Assembly: GCF_021432765.1 (NCBI RefSeq)
Contig: NZ_CP058908.1
Coordinates: 2,504,001-2,568,000 of the forward strand
DNA length: 64,000 bases
Source: Pseudomonas phenolilytica
GTDB taxonomy: Bacteria > Pseudomonadota > Gammaproteobacteria > Pseudomonadales > Pseudomonadaceae
Reading direction: 5' to 3'
Both the position numbers and the translations under genes were made by a program. Positions 33,656-43,586 of the stretch are shown here, one piece after another. Numbering within the stretch: position 1 is the stretch's first letter; every line of letters starts with the position of its first letter. The notes beneath the pieces are model-generated. The model saw nothing but the letters and a program-made list of their open reading frames with translations, ran no database searches and was not told where the DNA came from.

Positions 33656-36103
33656 CTAACGCACGCATCCGGGCGGCAGCCGCAGTTCCTCCTGGCTGAA
33701 GTCGTCCACATCGATAACACGTCGGCGGGCGGCTTCGGCGGCGTACAGGCTGTTTGCCTCGTTCTCGTCGAGAATCCCCGCCTCCTGCGCGGCCGCGAGC
33801 GGATCGCTGCCCGGTGCCGGTTTGAGCGAGCCGCTCTTGAGCGCCTGGTGCAGTTTCTTCGCCGCCGGCTGGCTGGCTATCAGGCTATGCAGGGCATGGT
33901 GCAAGCTGCCCAGCGGCTCGTCCGCGCTCTGCGGTCGATAGAAACCATCGAGCACGCGTGCCAGCGCCGGATCGCCTTCGGGACGACCGAGGATGGTCGC
34001 GACCTCGGCATCCAGCGCATCCGACGGGCCTGGATGGCGCGCGCCGAAGGGGAAGACCAGTGCGCCCAACAGGCAGCCCAGAATGCGATTGGGGAAGTTG
34101 CGCAGGATGTCGCGCAGAGCGGTTTCGCATGTGTGTAGGCAGTCTTCCAGCGCCCATTGCAGCAGCGCCTCCTGATCGGCGGGCTGGCCCAGATCGTGGT
34201 AGCGCTTGAGCGCCGCCGAGGCGAGGTAGAGGTGGCTGAGTACATCGCCCAGGCGCGCCGACAGGCGTTCGCGACGCTTGAGTTCGCCGCCCAGCAGCAA
34301 CATCGAGAGGTCGGCGAGCAGCGCGAAGGCGGCGGCGATACGATTCAGCGCCAAGAAGTATGGGCGGCTCAGGTCGTTGCCTGGCGCCTTGCCGAAACGC
34401 CCGAACGTCAGGCCGAGCACCAGGGTGCTGGCGGCGTTGCCGACGGCGAAGCCGATGTGTTGCATCAGCAGTCCGTCGAACTTGCTGACGGCGGCATCGC
34501 GATCCGGTTCGTGGACCAGCGCCATTTCCTTGAGCACGAACGGATGGCAGCGAATCGCACCCTGACCGAAGATCATCAGATTGCGCGAGAGGATGTTGGC
34601 GCCCTCGACGGTGATGGAGATCGGTGCGGCCTGCCACAGGCGGCCGAGGTAGTTGTTCGGCCCGAGGATGATGCCCTTGCCGCCGTGGATGTCCATCGCA
34701 TCGCGCACGCACTGGCGGCCGCGCTCGGTGAGGTGGTACTTGAGGATGGCCGAGAGCACCGAGGGCTTCTCGCCCAGGTCCACCGCGCTGGCGGTCAGCG
34801 TGCGCGCGGCGTCCATCAGCCAGGCGTTGCCACCGATGCGCGCCAGCGGCTCCTGGATGCCTTCGAAGGCCGCCAGTGGCACGCCGAACTGCTCGCGGAT
34901 CTGCGCGTAGCGACCGCTGGCATAGCTGCACACCTTCGCCGCGCTGACGCCGGTGGCCGGCAGCGAGATCGAGCGACCGACCGACAGGCAGTTCATCAGC
35001 ATCATCCAGCCCTTGCCGATCATGTCGCGTCCGCCGATCAGCGCATCGAGCGGGACGAAGACGTCCTTGCCCCGGTTCGGGCCGTTCATGAATGCCGCGC
35101 CGAGCGGCAGGTGGCGACGTCCGATCTCGACCCCGGGGGTGTCGGTGGGGATCAGCGCCAGGCTGATACCCAGCTCGTCCGCCTCGCCGAGCAGATGCTC
35201 CGGGTCGTAGGCCTTGAAGGCGACACCGAGCAGGGTGGCGACCGGGCCGAGGGTGATGTAGCGCTTCTCCCAGTTCAGCCGCAGGCCGAGCACTTCCTCA
35301 CCCTGCCACTGGCCGCGGCAGATCACGCCGCTGTCGGGCATCGCGCCGGCGTCGGAGCCGGCATAGGGGCCGGTGAGCGCGAAGCAGGGCACGTCGGTGC
35401 CGCTGGCCAGGCGCGGCAGGTAATGGCTGCGCTGCTCGTCGGTGCCGTAGTGCAGCAGCAGTTCGGCCGGGCCGAGCGAGTTGGGCACCATCACGGTGCT
35501 GGCCAGATCGCCGCTGCGCGTGGCGAGCTTCATCACGATCTGCGAATGGGCGTAGGCGGAAAACCCCTTGCCGCCATATTCCTTGGGGATGATCAGGCCG
35601 AAGAAGCCTTGCGTCTTGATGTAGTCCCAGGCTTCGGGAGGCAGGTCGAGGCGCTGGGCGATGTCCCAGTCGCTGACCATCGCGCAGAGCGTTTCGGTTG
35701 GGCCGTCGAGGAACGCCTGTTCCTCGTCCGTCAGGCGGGCCGGCGGATAAGCGAGCAGGACGTTCCAGTCCGGCCTGCCGCTGAACAGTTCGCCATCCCA
35801 CCACACGGTGCCGGCCTCGATGGCGTCGCGCTCGGTATCAGAGATCGGCGGCAGCACGCGCTTGAACCAGTCGAACAGCGGCTCGCTCACGTAGCGGCGG
35901 CGGATATCGGTAATCACCAGCGGCACCGCGATGACGGCCAGCAGCAGCCAGAGCAGGGCGACCAGCCAGCCGGACACCTCGTCGGCGGCGCTCATCGCCA
36001 GCAGATAGAGCGTAACCAGGGCCAGACTCGGGACGAGCGCCAAGCGCAGATGTGCGATGACGACGAGGCCAAGCAACAGGACCAGCAACCAGATCAACGT
36101 CAT
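33656..36103 (-). CDS. fadE: Long membrane-associated acyl-CoA dehydrogenase (FadE type)
   Basis: This 815-residue protein is the length of E. coli FadE (814) and PA2815. Two N-terminal hydrophobic segments (residues about 2-60) precede an acyl-CoA dehydrogenase core (LIIPKEYGGKGFSAYAHS, FALTGPYAGSDAGAMPD flavin region, MDIHGGKGIILGPNNYLGR) and the FadE-specific C-terminal domain. It catalyses the first oxidation of beta-oxidation with FAD. ATG 36103 has AAGGAA upstream; the 19 extra codons in the open frame lack support. The opposite strand is open over long stretches here, a composition artefact. Confidence 0.93.
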   Translation of the reverse strand: MTLIWLLVLLLGLVVIAHLRLALVPSLALVTLYLLAMSAADEVSGWLVALLWLLLAVIAVPLVITDIRRRYVSEPLFDWFKRVLPPISDTERDAIEAGTVWWDGELFSGRPDWNVLLAYPPARLTDEEQAFLDGPTETLCAMVSDWDIAQRLDLPPEAWDYIKTQGFFGLIIPKEYGGKGFSAYAHSQIVMKLATRSGDLASTVMVPNSLGPAELLLHYGTDEQRSHYLPRLASGTDVPCFALTGPYAGSDAGAMPDSGVICRGQWQGEEVLGLRLNWEKRYITLGPVATLLGVAFKAYDPEHLLGEADELGISLALIPTDTPGVEIGRRHLPLGAAFMNGPNRGKDVFVPLDALIGGRDMIGKGWMMLMNCLSVGRSISLPATGVSAAKVCSYASGRYAQIREQFGVPLAAFEGIQEPLARIGGNAWLMDAARTLTASAVDLGEKPSVLSAILKYHLTERGRQCVRDAMDIHGGKGIILGPNNYLGRLWQAAPISITVEGANILSRNLMIFGQGAIRCHPFVLKEMALVHEPDRDAAVSKFDGLLMQHIGFAVGNAASTLVLGLTFGRFGKAPGNDLSRPYFLALNRIAAAFALLADLSMLLLGGELKRRERLSARLGDVLSHLYLASAALKRYHDLGQPADQEALLQWALEDCLHTCETALRDILRNFPNRILGCLLGALVFPFGARHPGPSDALDAEVATILGRPEGDPALARVLDGFYRPQSADEPLGSLHHALHSLIASQPAAKKLHQALKSGSLKPAPGSDPLAAAQEAGILDENEANSLYAAEAARRRVIDVDDFSQEELRLPPGCVR

Positions 36104-36252
36104 GGAGAGCGTTCCTTTATCGACGTGGGTGTGCTGACAGCATAGGCGTCCTCGCCGCATGCCGGTGCGATGCGTGCCCGGCGGTGATCTCGCCCGAACT
36201 CTTGCGCGGGGCTATCGTCCCAGTTCAGACAGATCAGTTGGCGGGGAGCGGT

Positions 36253-37128
36253 ATGGCATTTCTGGATACGCGTGGCATCGGCTTCGGCACGTTGCTCAAG
36301 CGCACGATCAAGGAATTCAGCAACGACGACATGTCCACCTACGCCTCGGCGCTGGCGTACCGGGCGTTGTTCTCGCTGTTTCCGTTCCTCCTGTTTCTCA
36401 TGGCCCTGCTGGGCTTTCTCAACCTCTCGGAGTTCTTCGCCTGGCTGCGTGAACAGGCGGCGCTGGCACTGCCCGCGGTGGCGATGGAGCAGGTCAATCC
36501 GGTGATCGACCAGCTGCAGGAACAGAAAAGCGGGCTGTTGTCGGTCGGTATCCTCGTGGCGCTGTGGACGGCGTCGGCGGGCTTCCGTTCGCTGATGAAT
36601 GCAATGAACCGGGCCTACGACGTCGACGAGGGGCGGCCCAGCTGGAAGCTCATGCTGTTGTCGCTGCTCTATACGATCGGCACCGCCGTGATTCTGCTTG
36701 CCAGCGCCGGGCTGATGATCGTCGGTCCGCAAGTGATGGAGTGGCTGGCCGATCTCGTCGGCCTGAAGGAGACGATCGTGCTGCTCTGGGCATGGTTGCG
36801 CTGGCCGGTGGTGGTGTTCCTGATGATGCTGCTGGTGGCCGTGCTGTACTACGTCACGCCGGATGTGGAGCAGGAGTTCCGCTTCATCACGCCCGGCTCG
36901 GTGCTGGCGGTGATCGTCTGGATCGCCGCATCGGTAGGTTTCGGCATCTACGTGCAGAACTTTGCCGACTACAACGCCACCTACGGCAGCATCGGCGCAA
37001 TCATCGTGCTGCTGTTGTACTTCTACATTTCCGCCGCGGTGCTGCTGCTGGGGGCCGAGCTGAATGCGGTAATCGAGCACCACTCGGTCGAGGGCAAGGA
37101 CCCGGGCGAGAAAACTGCCGATTCCTGA
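36253..37128 (+). CDS. YihY/BrkB-family inner membrane protein
   Basis: This 291-residue protein has about six membrane segments. SALAYRALFSLFPFLLFLMALLG is the family's signature first helix region, GFRSLMNAMNRAYDVDE the conserved loop, and FADYNATYGSIGAIIVLLLYFY the C-terminal block. Once called ribonuclease BN, the family is now regarded as membrane proteins of uncertain transport function. GGGGAG at 36243-36248 supports the ATG at 36253. It reads in the same direction as, and 164 bp upstream of, the glycosyltransferase module. Confidence 0.88.
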   Translation: MAFLDTRGIGFGTLLKRTIKEFSNDDMSTYASALAYRALFSLFPFLLFLMALLGFLNLSEFFAWLREQAALALPAVAMEQVNPVIDQLQEQKSGLLSVGILVALWTASAGFRSLMNAMNRAYDVDEGRPSWKLMLLSLLYTIGTAVILLASAGLMIVGPQVMEWLADLVGLKETIVLLWAWLRWPVVVFLMMLLVAVLYYVTPDVEQEFRFITPGSVLAVIVWIAASVGFGIYVQNFADYNATYGSIGAIIVLLLYFYISAAVLLLGAELNAVIEHHSVEGKDPGEKTADS

Positions 37129-37292
37129 CCGGCCCGCCCGGCGAGCGGTACGGCGAACGTCTATTCTGCAGAAGGGTCCATACCGTTCATTACAGAATTC
37201 CTGCGAGCTGCAGCGGCATGGCGGGGCGGCCGACCAGCGGCGCCGAGGCAATTCCGGGGTTCTGGGCCGAAACCGGATGGAGACGTTGCATC

Positions 37293-38408
37293 TTGCACAT
37301 CGCCGATATGACCATGTTTTACGCGCCGGCCAGTGGCGGCGTGCGTACCTACCTCGAGGCCAAGCACCGCCGCCTGCAGCTTTATTCCGGCGTTCGTCAC
37401 AGCATTCTTGTCCCTGGCAGCAGCTATCAGCAGCATGCGGGCATCTACGAGGTGCCAGCCCCGGCCCTGCCGTTCGGCAAGGGTTATCGCTTTCCGATTC
37501 GTCGCGGTCCCTGGCGTAATCTGCTGCGTTCACTGCGCCCCGATCTGATCGAAGTGGGCGATCCGTACATGACCGCCTGGGCGGCGCTGGATGCCGGGCG
37601 CCGGCTGGATATTCCGGTGATCGGCTTCTACCACTCCGATCTGCCCTTGCTGGTCAGCAACCGCATCGGTGGCTGGCTGGGTACCAACATGAACGGCTAT
37701 GTCTCGCGGCTGTACGGCAGTTTCGACCGCGTGCTGGCGCCCAGTCAGGTCATGGCGGATAAGCTGACGGCGCTGCGGGTGCGCAACGTGTATGTGCAGC
37801 CGCTGGGCGTCGATCTGGAAACGTTCAGCCCGACGCGTCGCGACGCACATCTGCGAAGCGAGCTGGGGCTGGAGGAAGATTGCCGCCTGCTGATCTTCGC
37901 CGGACGCGGCTCGCGCGAGAAGAACCTGCCTGTCCTGCTGGAGACCGCGCGCATCCTCGGCCGGCCGTATCACCTGTTGCTGGTAGGATCGAGCATGCCG
38001 CACCGGGTGCCGGGCAACGTCACGGTGATCGACCAATTCTGTCCGGCCAGCGAGGTCGCGCGGCTGCTGGCCAGTAGCGACATGCTGCTGCATGCCGGCA
38101 ATCAGGAGACATTCGGCCTGGTAGCGTTGGAAGCGATGGCCAGCGGCATTCCGGTGGTGGCCGCGCGTGCTGGTGCGTTGCCGGAACTGGTGCCGCCGCA
38201 CACTGGCCGTCTGTGCCGGCCGTTGGACGCGCGCTCGATGGCGCTGACCGTGCAGGAGCTGTTCGAGGATGATCCGCAGCGGCTCGGCAGGCAGGCGCGC
38301 CAGCATGTCGAGGCCCATCACGCGTGGGATGCGGTGGTCGCCGGCCTGCTCGCTCACTACCATGCCGTGCTGGGTATGGCCGATCTGCCGGTGGCGGTAC
38401 ATGGCTGA
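37293..38408 (+). CDS. GT4-family glycosyltransferase of a three-gene envelope module
   Basis: This 371-residue GT-B enzyme starts ADMTMFYAPASGGVRTYLEAK (glycine-rich acceptor loop). The donor domain shows LIFAGRGSREKNLPVLLE, VIDQFCPASEVARLLASSDM and the E-x7-E motif in NQETFGLVALEAMASGIPVVA. It would transfer a hexose from a nucleotide sugar to a lipid or glycan acceptor on the cytoplasmic face. The most likely start is TTG 37293 with GGAGA upstream (ATGs inside cut the first strand). The next gene overlaps its stop by eight bases, tying it to the deacetylase and YbhN-like protein. Confidence 0.85.
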   Translation: MHIADMTMFYAPASGGVRTYLEAKHRRLQLYSGVRHSILVPGSSYQQHAGIYEVPAPALPFGKGYRFPIRRGPWRNLLRSLRPDLIEVGDPYMTAWAALDAGRRLDIPVIGFYHSDLPLLVSNRIGGWLGTNMNGYVSRLYGSFDRVLAPSQVMADKLTALRVRNVYVQPLGVDLETFSPTRRDAHLRSELGLEEDCRLLIFAGRGSREKNLPVLLETARILGRPYHLLLVGSSMPHRVPGNVTVIDQFCPASEVARLLASSDMLLHAGNQETFGLVALEAMASGIPVVAARAGALPELVPPHTGRLCRPLDARSMALTVQELFEDDPQRLGRQARQHVEAHHAWDAVVAGLLAHYHAVLGMADLPVAVHG

Positions 38409-39162
38409 ACCAGTGCTGATGCTGGTGCTGCACGATGTGGCGCCGCAAACCTGGCCGGACTACCGGCCATTTGTCGAGGCCGTCGATGCGCTCGGCACGA
38501 TCCCCATCACCTGGCTGGTAGTGCCGGACTTCCACCGGCGCAATCCGCTGCAGGCGCACCCGTGGTTTCTCGACCTGCTCGGTGAGCGCCTGGCGCGCGG
38601 CGACGAGCTGGTGCTGCATGGCTACTACCACGCCGACGACGCGCCAGCGCCGCGCACGCCGCGCGACTGGTTCATGCGCCGCATCTATACCCATGAAGGG
38701 GAGTTCTACGCGCTGGCCGAAGCCGAGGCACGCCGACGGCTGGAGCAGGGCATGCAGCTGTTTGCCGAGCAGGGCTGGCCGCTGCATGGCTTTGTCGCGC
38801 CGGCCTGGCTAATGAGCGTCGGTACCCGGCAGGCCCTGCGGGGCAGTGGCCTGAGCTATACCAGCGATCCGCAACGGTTCTACCGCCTGCCGGACTTTGC
38901 GCCGATCACCGCGCCAGGGCTGGTTTGGAGCGCGCGCAGCGCCTGGCGTCGCGGGCTGTCGCGACTGGTCTGCGAGCAACAGCTGCGCAAGCACAAAGCG
39001 GCGCCGCTGCTGCGTCTGGGCCTGCACCCGGTGGATATGCGTCACGAGTTCTCCCGCCACTACTGGCTGCAGCTGCTGCAACGCCTGCTCGCGGAGGGGC
39101 GGCGCCCGGTCAGCAAGATCGAATGGCTGCGCCAGCAGCCGCTGATGAGTCAACCGGCATGA
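38401..39162 (+). CDS. DUF2334 polysaccharide-deacetylase-like protein
   Basis: This 253-residue NodB-like deacetylase has the catalytic/metal aspartate in LMLVLHDVAP and the metal-binding HGYYH (H-x3-H). LHGFVAPAWLMS follows, and LGLHPVDMRH contains the late-barrel histidine. No signal peptide is seen, so it probably acts in the cytoplasm on a glycolipid or nucleotide-linked GlcNAc-type sugar. It overlaps the GT4 gene by eight bases and the next gene by four (ATGA). The order implies that the GT4 product is its substrate. Confidence 0.82.
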   Translation: MAEPVLMLVLHDVAPQTWPDYRPFVEAVDALGTIPITWLVVPDFHRRNPLQAHPWFLDLLGERLARGDELVLHGYYHADDAPAPRTPRDWFMRRIYTHEGEFYALAEAEARRRLEQGMQLFAEQGWPLHGFVAPAWLMSVGTRQALRGSGLSYTSDPQRFYRLPDFAPITAPGLVWSARSAWRRGLSRLVCEQQLRKHKAAPLLRLGLHPVDMRHEFSRHYWLQLLQRLLAEGRRPVSKIEWLRQQPLMSQPA

Positions 39163-40157
39163 ACCGCAGCGCCTGGCTGTTGCTCGGTGCGTTGCTCGCC
39201 GCGGCACTGGTGCCACTGCTGCTGGGTGGTACCGGCTTGTTCGAGCGACTGTTGCGCTTTCCACCCGGGTTGCTGCTGGGCATGCTCGGCATGGTGCTCG
39301 CCGGCTGGTATCTGAATGCCTGGCGCCTGCGCTTGTTGGTCGGCCGGCGCACGCTCGGCCAGCGGCGTGCGCTGGGCATCGTGGTGGCTACCGAGTTCGC
39401 CATCTGCGCGACGCCCGGCGGTGCTGGCGGGCCGCTGACCGCAATGGCTCTGCTGATGCGCCAGGGCGTGACACCGGCAAGAGGCACGGCGACCTATGCG
39501 GTGGAGCAGCTCAGCGACCTGCTGTTCTTCGCCTGCGCGCTGGTCGGCGTGCTGATCTATGCCATGACCCATGCCTTCAATGCCTATGTTGGCAGTCTGC
39601 TGGGCTTCAGCGCGGCGCTGCTGCTCGGTGTGCTGATACTGCTGGGGCTGCTCGGGCGTTTCCATCGCCAGGTGTTTCGCTTCAACGGTTGGCTGGTCAG
39701 GCACCTGGGAATGCGGGCGAAGCGGCGGCGACGCTGGGCGCGCAAGGTGTTGGGGTTTCGCAATGCGCTGCTCGATTGCTTCCGCTTGCCGCGCCGGGTG
39801 CTGCTCGGTGTATTCGTGCTGACCACGCTGCACTGGCTGCTGCGCTTCAGTGTGCTGTATCTGACGCTGCGCGGATTGCAGAGCGAGATCGCCTGGGCCT
39901 GGACCTTCGTGGTGCAGATTCTGGCGCTGACGGCTGGTCAGCTCAGCCTGCTGCCTGGCGGCGCCGGCAGCGCCGAGCTGGCTTCGGCCGCGCTGCTGAC
40001 GCCGATGGTGGGTAAATCCAGCACGGCGGCGGCGATCCTGATCTGGCGCTTCGTCACCTATTACTTCTACCTGATCGTGGGTGCCCCGGTGTTCCTGCAA
40101 CTGGCCGGGCGACCGTTGCTCAATCGACTGATGCGCAGCCGGCGAGCGACGACCTGA
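39159..40157 (+). CDS. LPG-synthase-TM/YbhN-like membrane protein, candidate flippase
   Basis: This 332-residue polytopic protein of the lysylphosphatidylglycerol synthase transmembrane family (UPF0104) has about eight helices. ATEFAICATPGGAGGPLTA and LSLLPGGAGSAELASAALL carry the conserved P-GG-G motifs in pseudo-repeat positions. It lacks the C-terminal aminoacyl-transferase domain of MprF, so it should move or bind a lipid rather than make lysyl-PG. The ATG overlaps the deacetylase stop. As third gene of the unit it is a candidate to translocate the glycolipid built by the first two. Confidence 0.82.
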   Translation: MNRSAWLLLGALLAAALVPLLLGGTGLFERLLRFPPGLLLGMLGMVLAGWYLNAWRLRLLVGRRTLGQRRALGIVVATEFAICATPGGAGGPLTAMALLMRQGVTPARGTATYAVEQLSDLLFFACALVGVLIYAMTHAFNAYVGSLLGFSAALLLGVLILLGLLGRFHRQVFRFNGWLVRHLGMRAKRRRRWARKVLGFRNALLDCFRLPRRVLLGVFVLTTLHWLLRFSVLYLTLRGLQSEIAWAWTFVVQILALTAGQLSLLPGGAGSAELASAALLTPMVGKSSTAAAILIWRFVTYYFYLIVGAPVFLQLAGRPLLNRLMRSRRATT

Positions 40158-40248
40158 CGCGCCGTTCCGATGGCCGGGAGGAAACTATCGGCGCGCGCAC
40201 CCGGTCCACCCTTTGTAACCGATCACTCAGCAGCAAAGGGGAGCCGCC

Positions 40249-40440
40249 ATGAGCAGCACCGAAGACAAGATCAAGGGCAACACCAACGAAGCTGTCGGCA
40301 AGATCAAGCAGGGTATTGGCGAGGCCACCGACAATCCGCGGCTGAAGGAGGAAGGGCAGCGTCAGGAGATCAAGGGTGACGCCCAGCAGGTCAAGGGTGA
40401 CGTCAAGGATACGCTGAAGAAGGGCATCGACCGGGCCTGA
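40249..40440 (+). CDS. CsbD-family stress protein
   Basis: This 63-residue, highly charged protein has the CsbD pattern: EDKIKGNTNEAVGKIKQG, then two repeats of the KGDAQQVKGDVKD type. Members are abundant general-stress proteins with no defined biochemical role. AAAGGGGAG at 40236-40244 is a strong ribosome site, suggesting high expression. A hairpin terminator shared with fdxA follows. Confidence 0.9.
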   Translation: MSSTEDKIKGNTNEAVGKIKQGIGEATDNPRLKEEGQRQEIKGDAQQVKGDVKDTLKKGIDRA

Positions 40441-40459
40441 TCGGTGCGCTGCACACATG

Positions 40460-40485
40460 AAAATGCCCGCGAATGCGGGCATTTT
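40460..40485. terminator. Bidirectional terminator between csbD-like gene and fdxA
   Basis: An 11-bp stem AAAATGCCCGC / GCGGGCATTTT around the GAAT loop has A- and T-runs on either side. It lies between convergent genes, 20 bp after the CsbD stop and 16 bp after the fdxA stop on the other strand. Confidence 0.88.
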
Positions 40486-40501
40486 TCGTCGCAACGGGCG
40501 A

Positions 40502-40825
40502 TCAGCGCTCGAGGTACTGCAGCTTGTCCTTGACGCCGTCCCACTCTTCGGCATCCGGCAGCGAGTCCTTCTTCTCGGTGATGTTCGGCCAGACTTCGGC
40601 CAGATCGGCGTTCAGCGCGATGTATTCCTGCTGATCGTCCGGCACTTCGTCTTCGGAGAAGATCGCCTGGGCCGGGCACTCCGGCTCGCACAGGGCACAA
40701 TCGATACACTCGTCCGGGTGAATCACCAGGAAGTTCGGGCCTTCGTAGAAGCAGTCCACCGGGCAGACTTCCACGCAATCGGTGTATTTGCACTTGATGC
40801 AGTTGTCGGTGACGACGAAGGTCAT
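40502..40825 (-). CDS. fdxA: 7Fe ferredoxin
   Basis: This 107-residue ferredoxin resembles Azotobacter FdI. The N-terminal [22 protein letters not shown] and [12 protein letters not shown] supply cysteines for one [3Fe-4S] and one [4Fe-4S] cluster. It carries single electrons in the cytoplasm, and in pseudomonads it sits beside mutS. Here mutS is upstream as expected, but rpoS, which I recall beyond fdxA in P. aeruginosa, is not present. Confidence 0.95.
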   Translation of the reverse strand: MTFVVTDNCIKCKYTDCVEVCPVDCFYEGPNFLVIHPDECIDCALCEPECPAQAIFSEDEVPDDQQEYIALNADLAEVWPNITEKKDSLPDAEEWDGVKDKLQYLER

Positions 40826-40956
40826 TTCTAGCTATCTCCTCAGGCGGGTCAGGCAGCGTTGGCAGACGCTCCTGTGCGGCAGCAGACAGGGTGGCACCAG
40901 GCAAACGCCACCGTATCCAAAAAAATTGCGCGCGATTCTACCAGTTTATTGGCGCA

Positions 40957-43536
40957 TCAGGCTTGCGATTTAAGGCTGTATAGCAGGTCCAGCGCCTGTC
41001 GCGGAGACAGATCATCGGGATTGATTCGACGCAATTGCTCGATCACAGGATGCGGCAAACTGGCGAAAAGATCGCTCTGCACCGGAGGCGCGGACTGGCC
41101 AGCTGCCATTCTCGGCGCTTCGTGGGGCAGGCTGGTGGTTTCCAGGCGCGACAGATGGTCGCGGGCGCGCTGGATGACCTCGCCCGGAACGCCTGCCAGC
41201 TGCGCCACCGCCAGGCCGTAGCTCTGGCTCGCCGGCCCCGGCAGCACATGGTGGAGGAAGACGATGCGCTCGTTGTGCTCGGTGGCCGACAGGTGCACGT
41301 TGGCCACCACGGGCTCGCTTTCTGGCAGCACGGTCAGCTCGAAGTAGTGAGTGGCGAACAACGTGAAGGCGCGCAGCTTCGCCAGCTGCTCGGCGGCTGC
41401 CCAGGCCAGCGACAAGCCATCGAAGGTGCTGGTGCCACGGCCCACTTCGTCCATCAGCACCAGGCTCTTGTCACTGGCGTTGTGCAGGATGTTGGCGGTT
41501 TCGCTCATCTCCACCATGAAGGTCGAGCGCCCGCCGGCGAGATCGTCCGAAGAGCCGATGCGGGTGAAGATGCGGTCCACCAGCGACAGCTCGCACGCCG
41601 CCGCCGGCACGAAGCTGCCAATCTGCGCCAGCAGCACGATCAGCGCGGTCTGGCGCATGTAGGTGGACTTACCGCCCATGTTCGGCCCGGTGATGACCAG
41701 CATGCGGGTGGCGTCGTCGAGGGCGAGATCGTTGGCGACGAAGGGCGTCTCCAGCACCTGCTCGACCACCGGATGGCGGCCCTGCTCGATGCGCAGGCAG
41801 GGTTGCTCGACGAAGCGCGGGCGGTTCAGATCGAGATTCAGCGCCCGCTCGGCGAGGTTGCTCAGCACGTCCAGCTCGGCCAGTGCGGCGGCGCTTTCCT
41901 GCAGGGGCGGCAGATGGCCGATGAGCAGTTCCAGCAGCTCGTCATAGAGCAGCTTTTCACGGGCCAGAGCACGGCTCTTGGCCGACAGCGCCTTGTCCTC
42001 GAACTCTTTGAGTTCCGGGGTGATGAAGCGCTCGGCGCCCTTGAGCGTCTGCCGGCGGATGTAGTCGGCCGGCGCCGATTCGGCCTGCTTGCTCGGCAGC
42101 TCGATGAAGTAGCCGTGCACGCGGTTGTAGCCAACCTTGAGGTTGGCCAGCCCGGTGCGCGCTTTCTCGCGGGTCTCCAGATCCATCAGGTACTGGCCGG
42201 CGTTCTCGGAGAGCGACTGCAGCTCATCCAGCTCGGCGTCGTAGCCGGTCTTGAGCACACCGCCGTCGCGAATCACCGCAGGCGGATTGTCGATGATGGC
42301 GCGCGCCAGCAGGTCGGCCAGTTCCGGGTAGGTGCTGATGCTTGTCGCCAGTCCGAGCAGATGCGGTGCCACCAGATCCTGCATGCCGGCCTGCAGCTGC
42401 GGTAGCGCAGCGAGCGCGTCGCGCAGGCGCGCCAGGTCGCGCGGACGGGCGTTGCGCAGGCCGATACGGGCGAGGATGCGTTCCAGGTCACCGATGTCCT
42501 TGAGCTGCGGCTGCAGCTGCTCGAAGCGGTAGTGCTCGAGCAGGCAGGTGATCGAGTCCTGGCGTGCTTCGAGGACCTCGCGGTTGCGCAGCGGGCGATT
42601 CAGCCAGCGGGTCAGCAGGCGCGAGCCCATGGCGGTCTGGCAGCGGTCCATGACCGATTGCAGTGTGTTCTCGCGACCGCCGGCCAGGTTGACGTCCAGC
42701 TCCAGGTTGCGCCGGCTGGCACCATCGAGGATCACCGTGTCATCGAGGCGCTCGTGGCGCAGGCTGCGCAGGTGGGGCAGGGCGGTGCGCTGGGTTTCCT
42801 TGGCGTAGGCGAGCAAGCAGCCGGCGGCGCCGATGGCCAGGGTCAGGTTCTCGCAGCCGAAGCCCTTGAGGTCCTGAGTGGAAAATTGCTGGCAGAGGCT
42901 CTTGAAGGCCGAGTCGCGATCGAAATCCCAGGGCGCGCGACGGCGCACGCCGCGGCGTTTCTCCAGCGGCAGGCCCTGCGGCCAGTCGTCGGGAATCAGC
43001 AATTCTGCCGGGCTCAGGCGCTCCAGTTCTGCGAGCAGGGTTTCCCAGCCCTTGAGTTCCTGCACGCTGAAGCGGCCGCTGGCGATGTCCAGCACCGACA
43101 GGCCGAACAGCTTCTCGTCGCCGACTACCGCCGCCAGCAGGTTGTCGCGGCGCTCGTCGAGCAGCGCTTCGTCGCTCACCGTGCCCGGCGTGATGATGCG
43201 TACCACTTGGCGTTCCACCGGCCCTTTGCTGGTGGCCGGGTCGCCGATCTGCTCGCAGATCACTACCGATTCGCCAAGCTTGACCAGTCGCGCCAGGTAG
43301 CCCTCGGCGGAGTGGAACGGAATGCCGGCCATGGGGATCGCCGTTCCCGCCGACTGACCGCGCGCGGTGAGGGTGATGTCGAGCAGCGCCGCGGCCTTCT
43401 TGGCGTCGTCGTAGAACAGCTCGTAGAAGTCGCCCATGCGGTAGAACATCAGCTGGTCCGGATGCTCGCGCTTGAGCTTCCAGTACTGTTGCATCATCGG
43501 CGTGTGCTGCGAAAGATCGGAAATTGCCTTGTTCAT
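40957..43536 (-). CDS. mutS: DNA mismatch repair ATPase MutS
   Basis: This 859-residue protein (P. aeruginosa about 855) has the mismatch-reading Phe-x-Glu in [12 protein letters not shown] near the N-terminus. The connector/core domains follow, then the ABC-type ATPase with Walker [30 protein letters not shown] (Walker B and D-loop) and FATHYFELT. The short C-terminal helix-turn-helix ends at [15 protein letters not shown]. It binds mispairs and recruits MutL. ATG 43536 gives the standard start; the upstream extension of the frame is not coding. An integrase remnant lies about 50 bp upstream, so its promoter region may have been altered by insertion. Confidence 0.97.
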   Translation of the reverse strand: MNKAISDLSQHTPMMQQYWKLKREHPDQLMFYRMGDFYELFYDDAKKAAALLDITLTARGQSAGTAIPMAGIPFHSAEGYLARLVKLGESVVICEQIGDPATSKGPVERQVVRIITPGTVSDEALLDERRDNLLAAVVGDEKLFGLSVLDIASGRFSVQELKGWETLLAELERLSPAELLIPDDWPQGLPLEKRRGVRRRAPWDFDRDSAFKSLCQQFSTQDLKGFGCENLTLAIGAAGCLLAYAKETQRTALPHLRSLRHERLDDTVILDGASRRNLELDVNLAGGRENTLQSVMDRCQTAMGSRLLTRWLNRPLRNREVLEARQDSITCLLEHYRFEQLQPQLKDIGDLERILARIGLRNARPRDLARLRDALAALPQLQAGMQDLVAPHLLGLATSISTYPELADLLARAIIDNPPAVIRDGGVLKTGYDAELDELQSLSENAGQYLMDLETREKARTGLANLKVGYNRVHGYFIELPSKQAESAPADYIRRQTLKGAERFITPELKEFEDKALSAKSRALAREKLLYDELLELLIGHLPPLQESAAALAELDVLSNLAERALNLDLNRPRFVEQPCLRIEQGRHPVVEQVLETPFVANDLALDDATRMLVITGPNMGGKSTYMRQTALIVLLAQIGSFVPAAACELSLVDRIFTRIGSSDDLAGGRSTFMVEMSETANILHNASDKSLVLMDEVGRGTSTFDGLSLAWAAAEQLAKLRAFTLFATHYFELTVLPESEPVVANVHLSATEHNERIVFLHHVLPGPASQSYGLAVAQLAGVPGEVIQRARDHLSRLETTSLPHEAPRMAAGQSAPPVQSDLFASLPHPVIEQLRRINPDDLSPRQALDLLYSLKSQA

Positions 43537-43586
43537 CAGGTGCTTAGAAATGGGTGCTGGACTGGGTGGAGCAGAGTTGGGGCGAA

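Noticed and set aside
34157..36145. A 662-codon open frame on the plus strand opposite fadE
   Set aside because: It is antisense to a strong FadE match, has no recognisable domain or ribosome site, and is the usual result of high third-position GC.
40957..42405. Long plus-strand frames opposite mutS
   Set aside because: They mirror the MutS codons in another frame and have no domain character.
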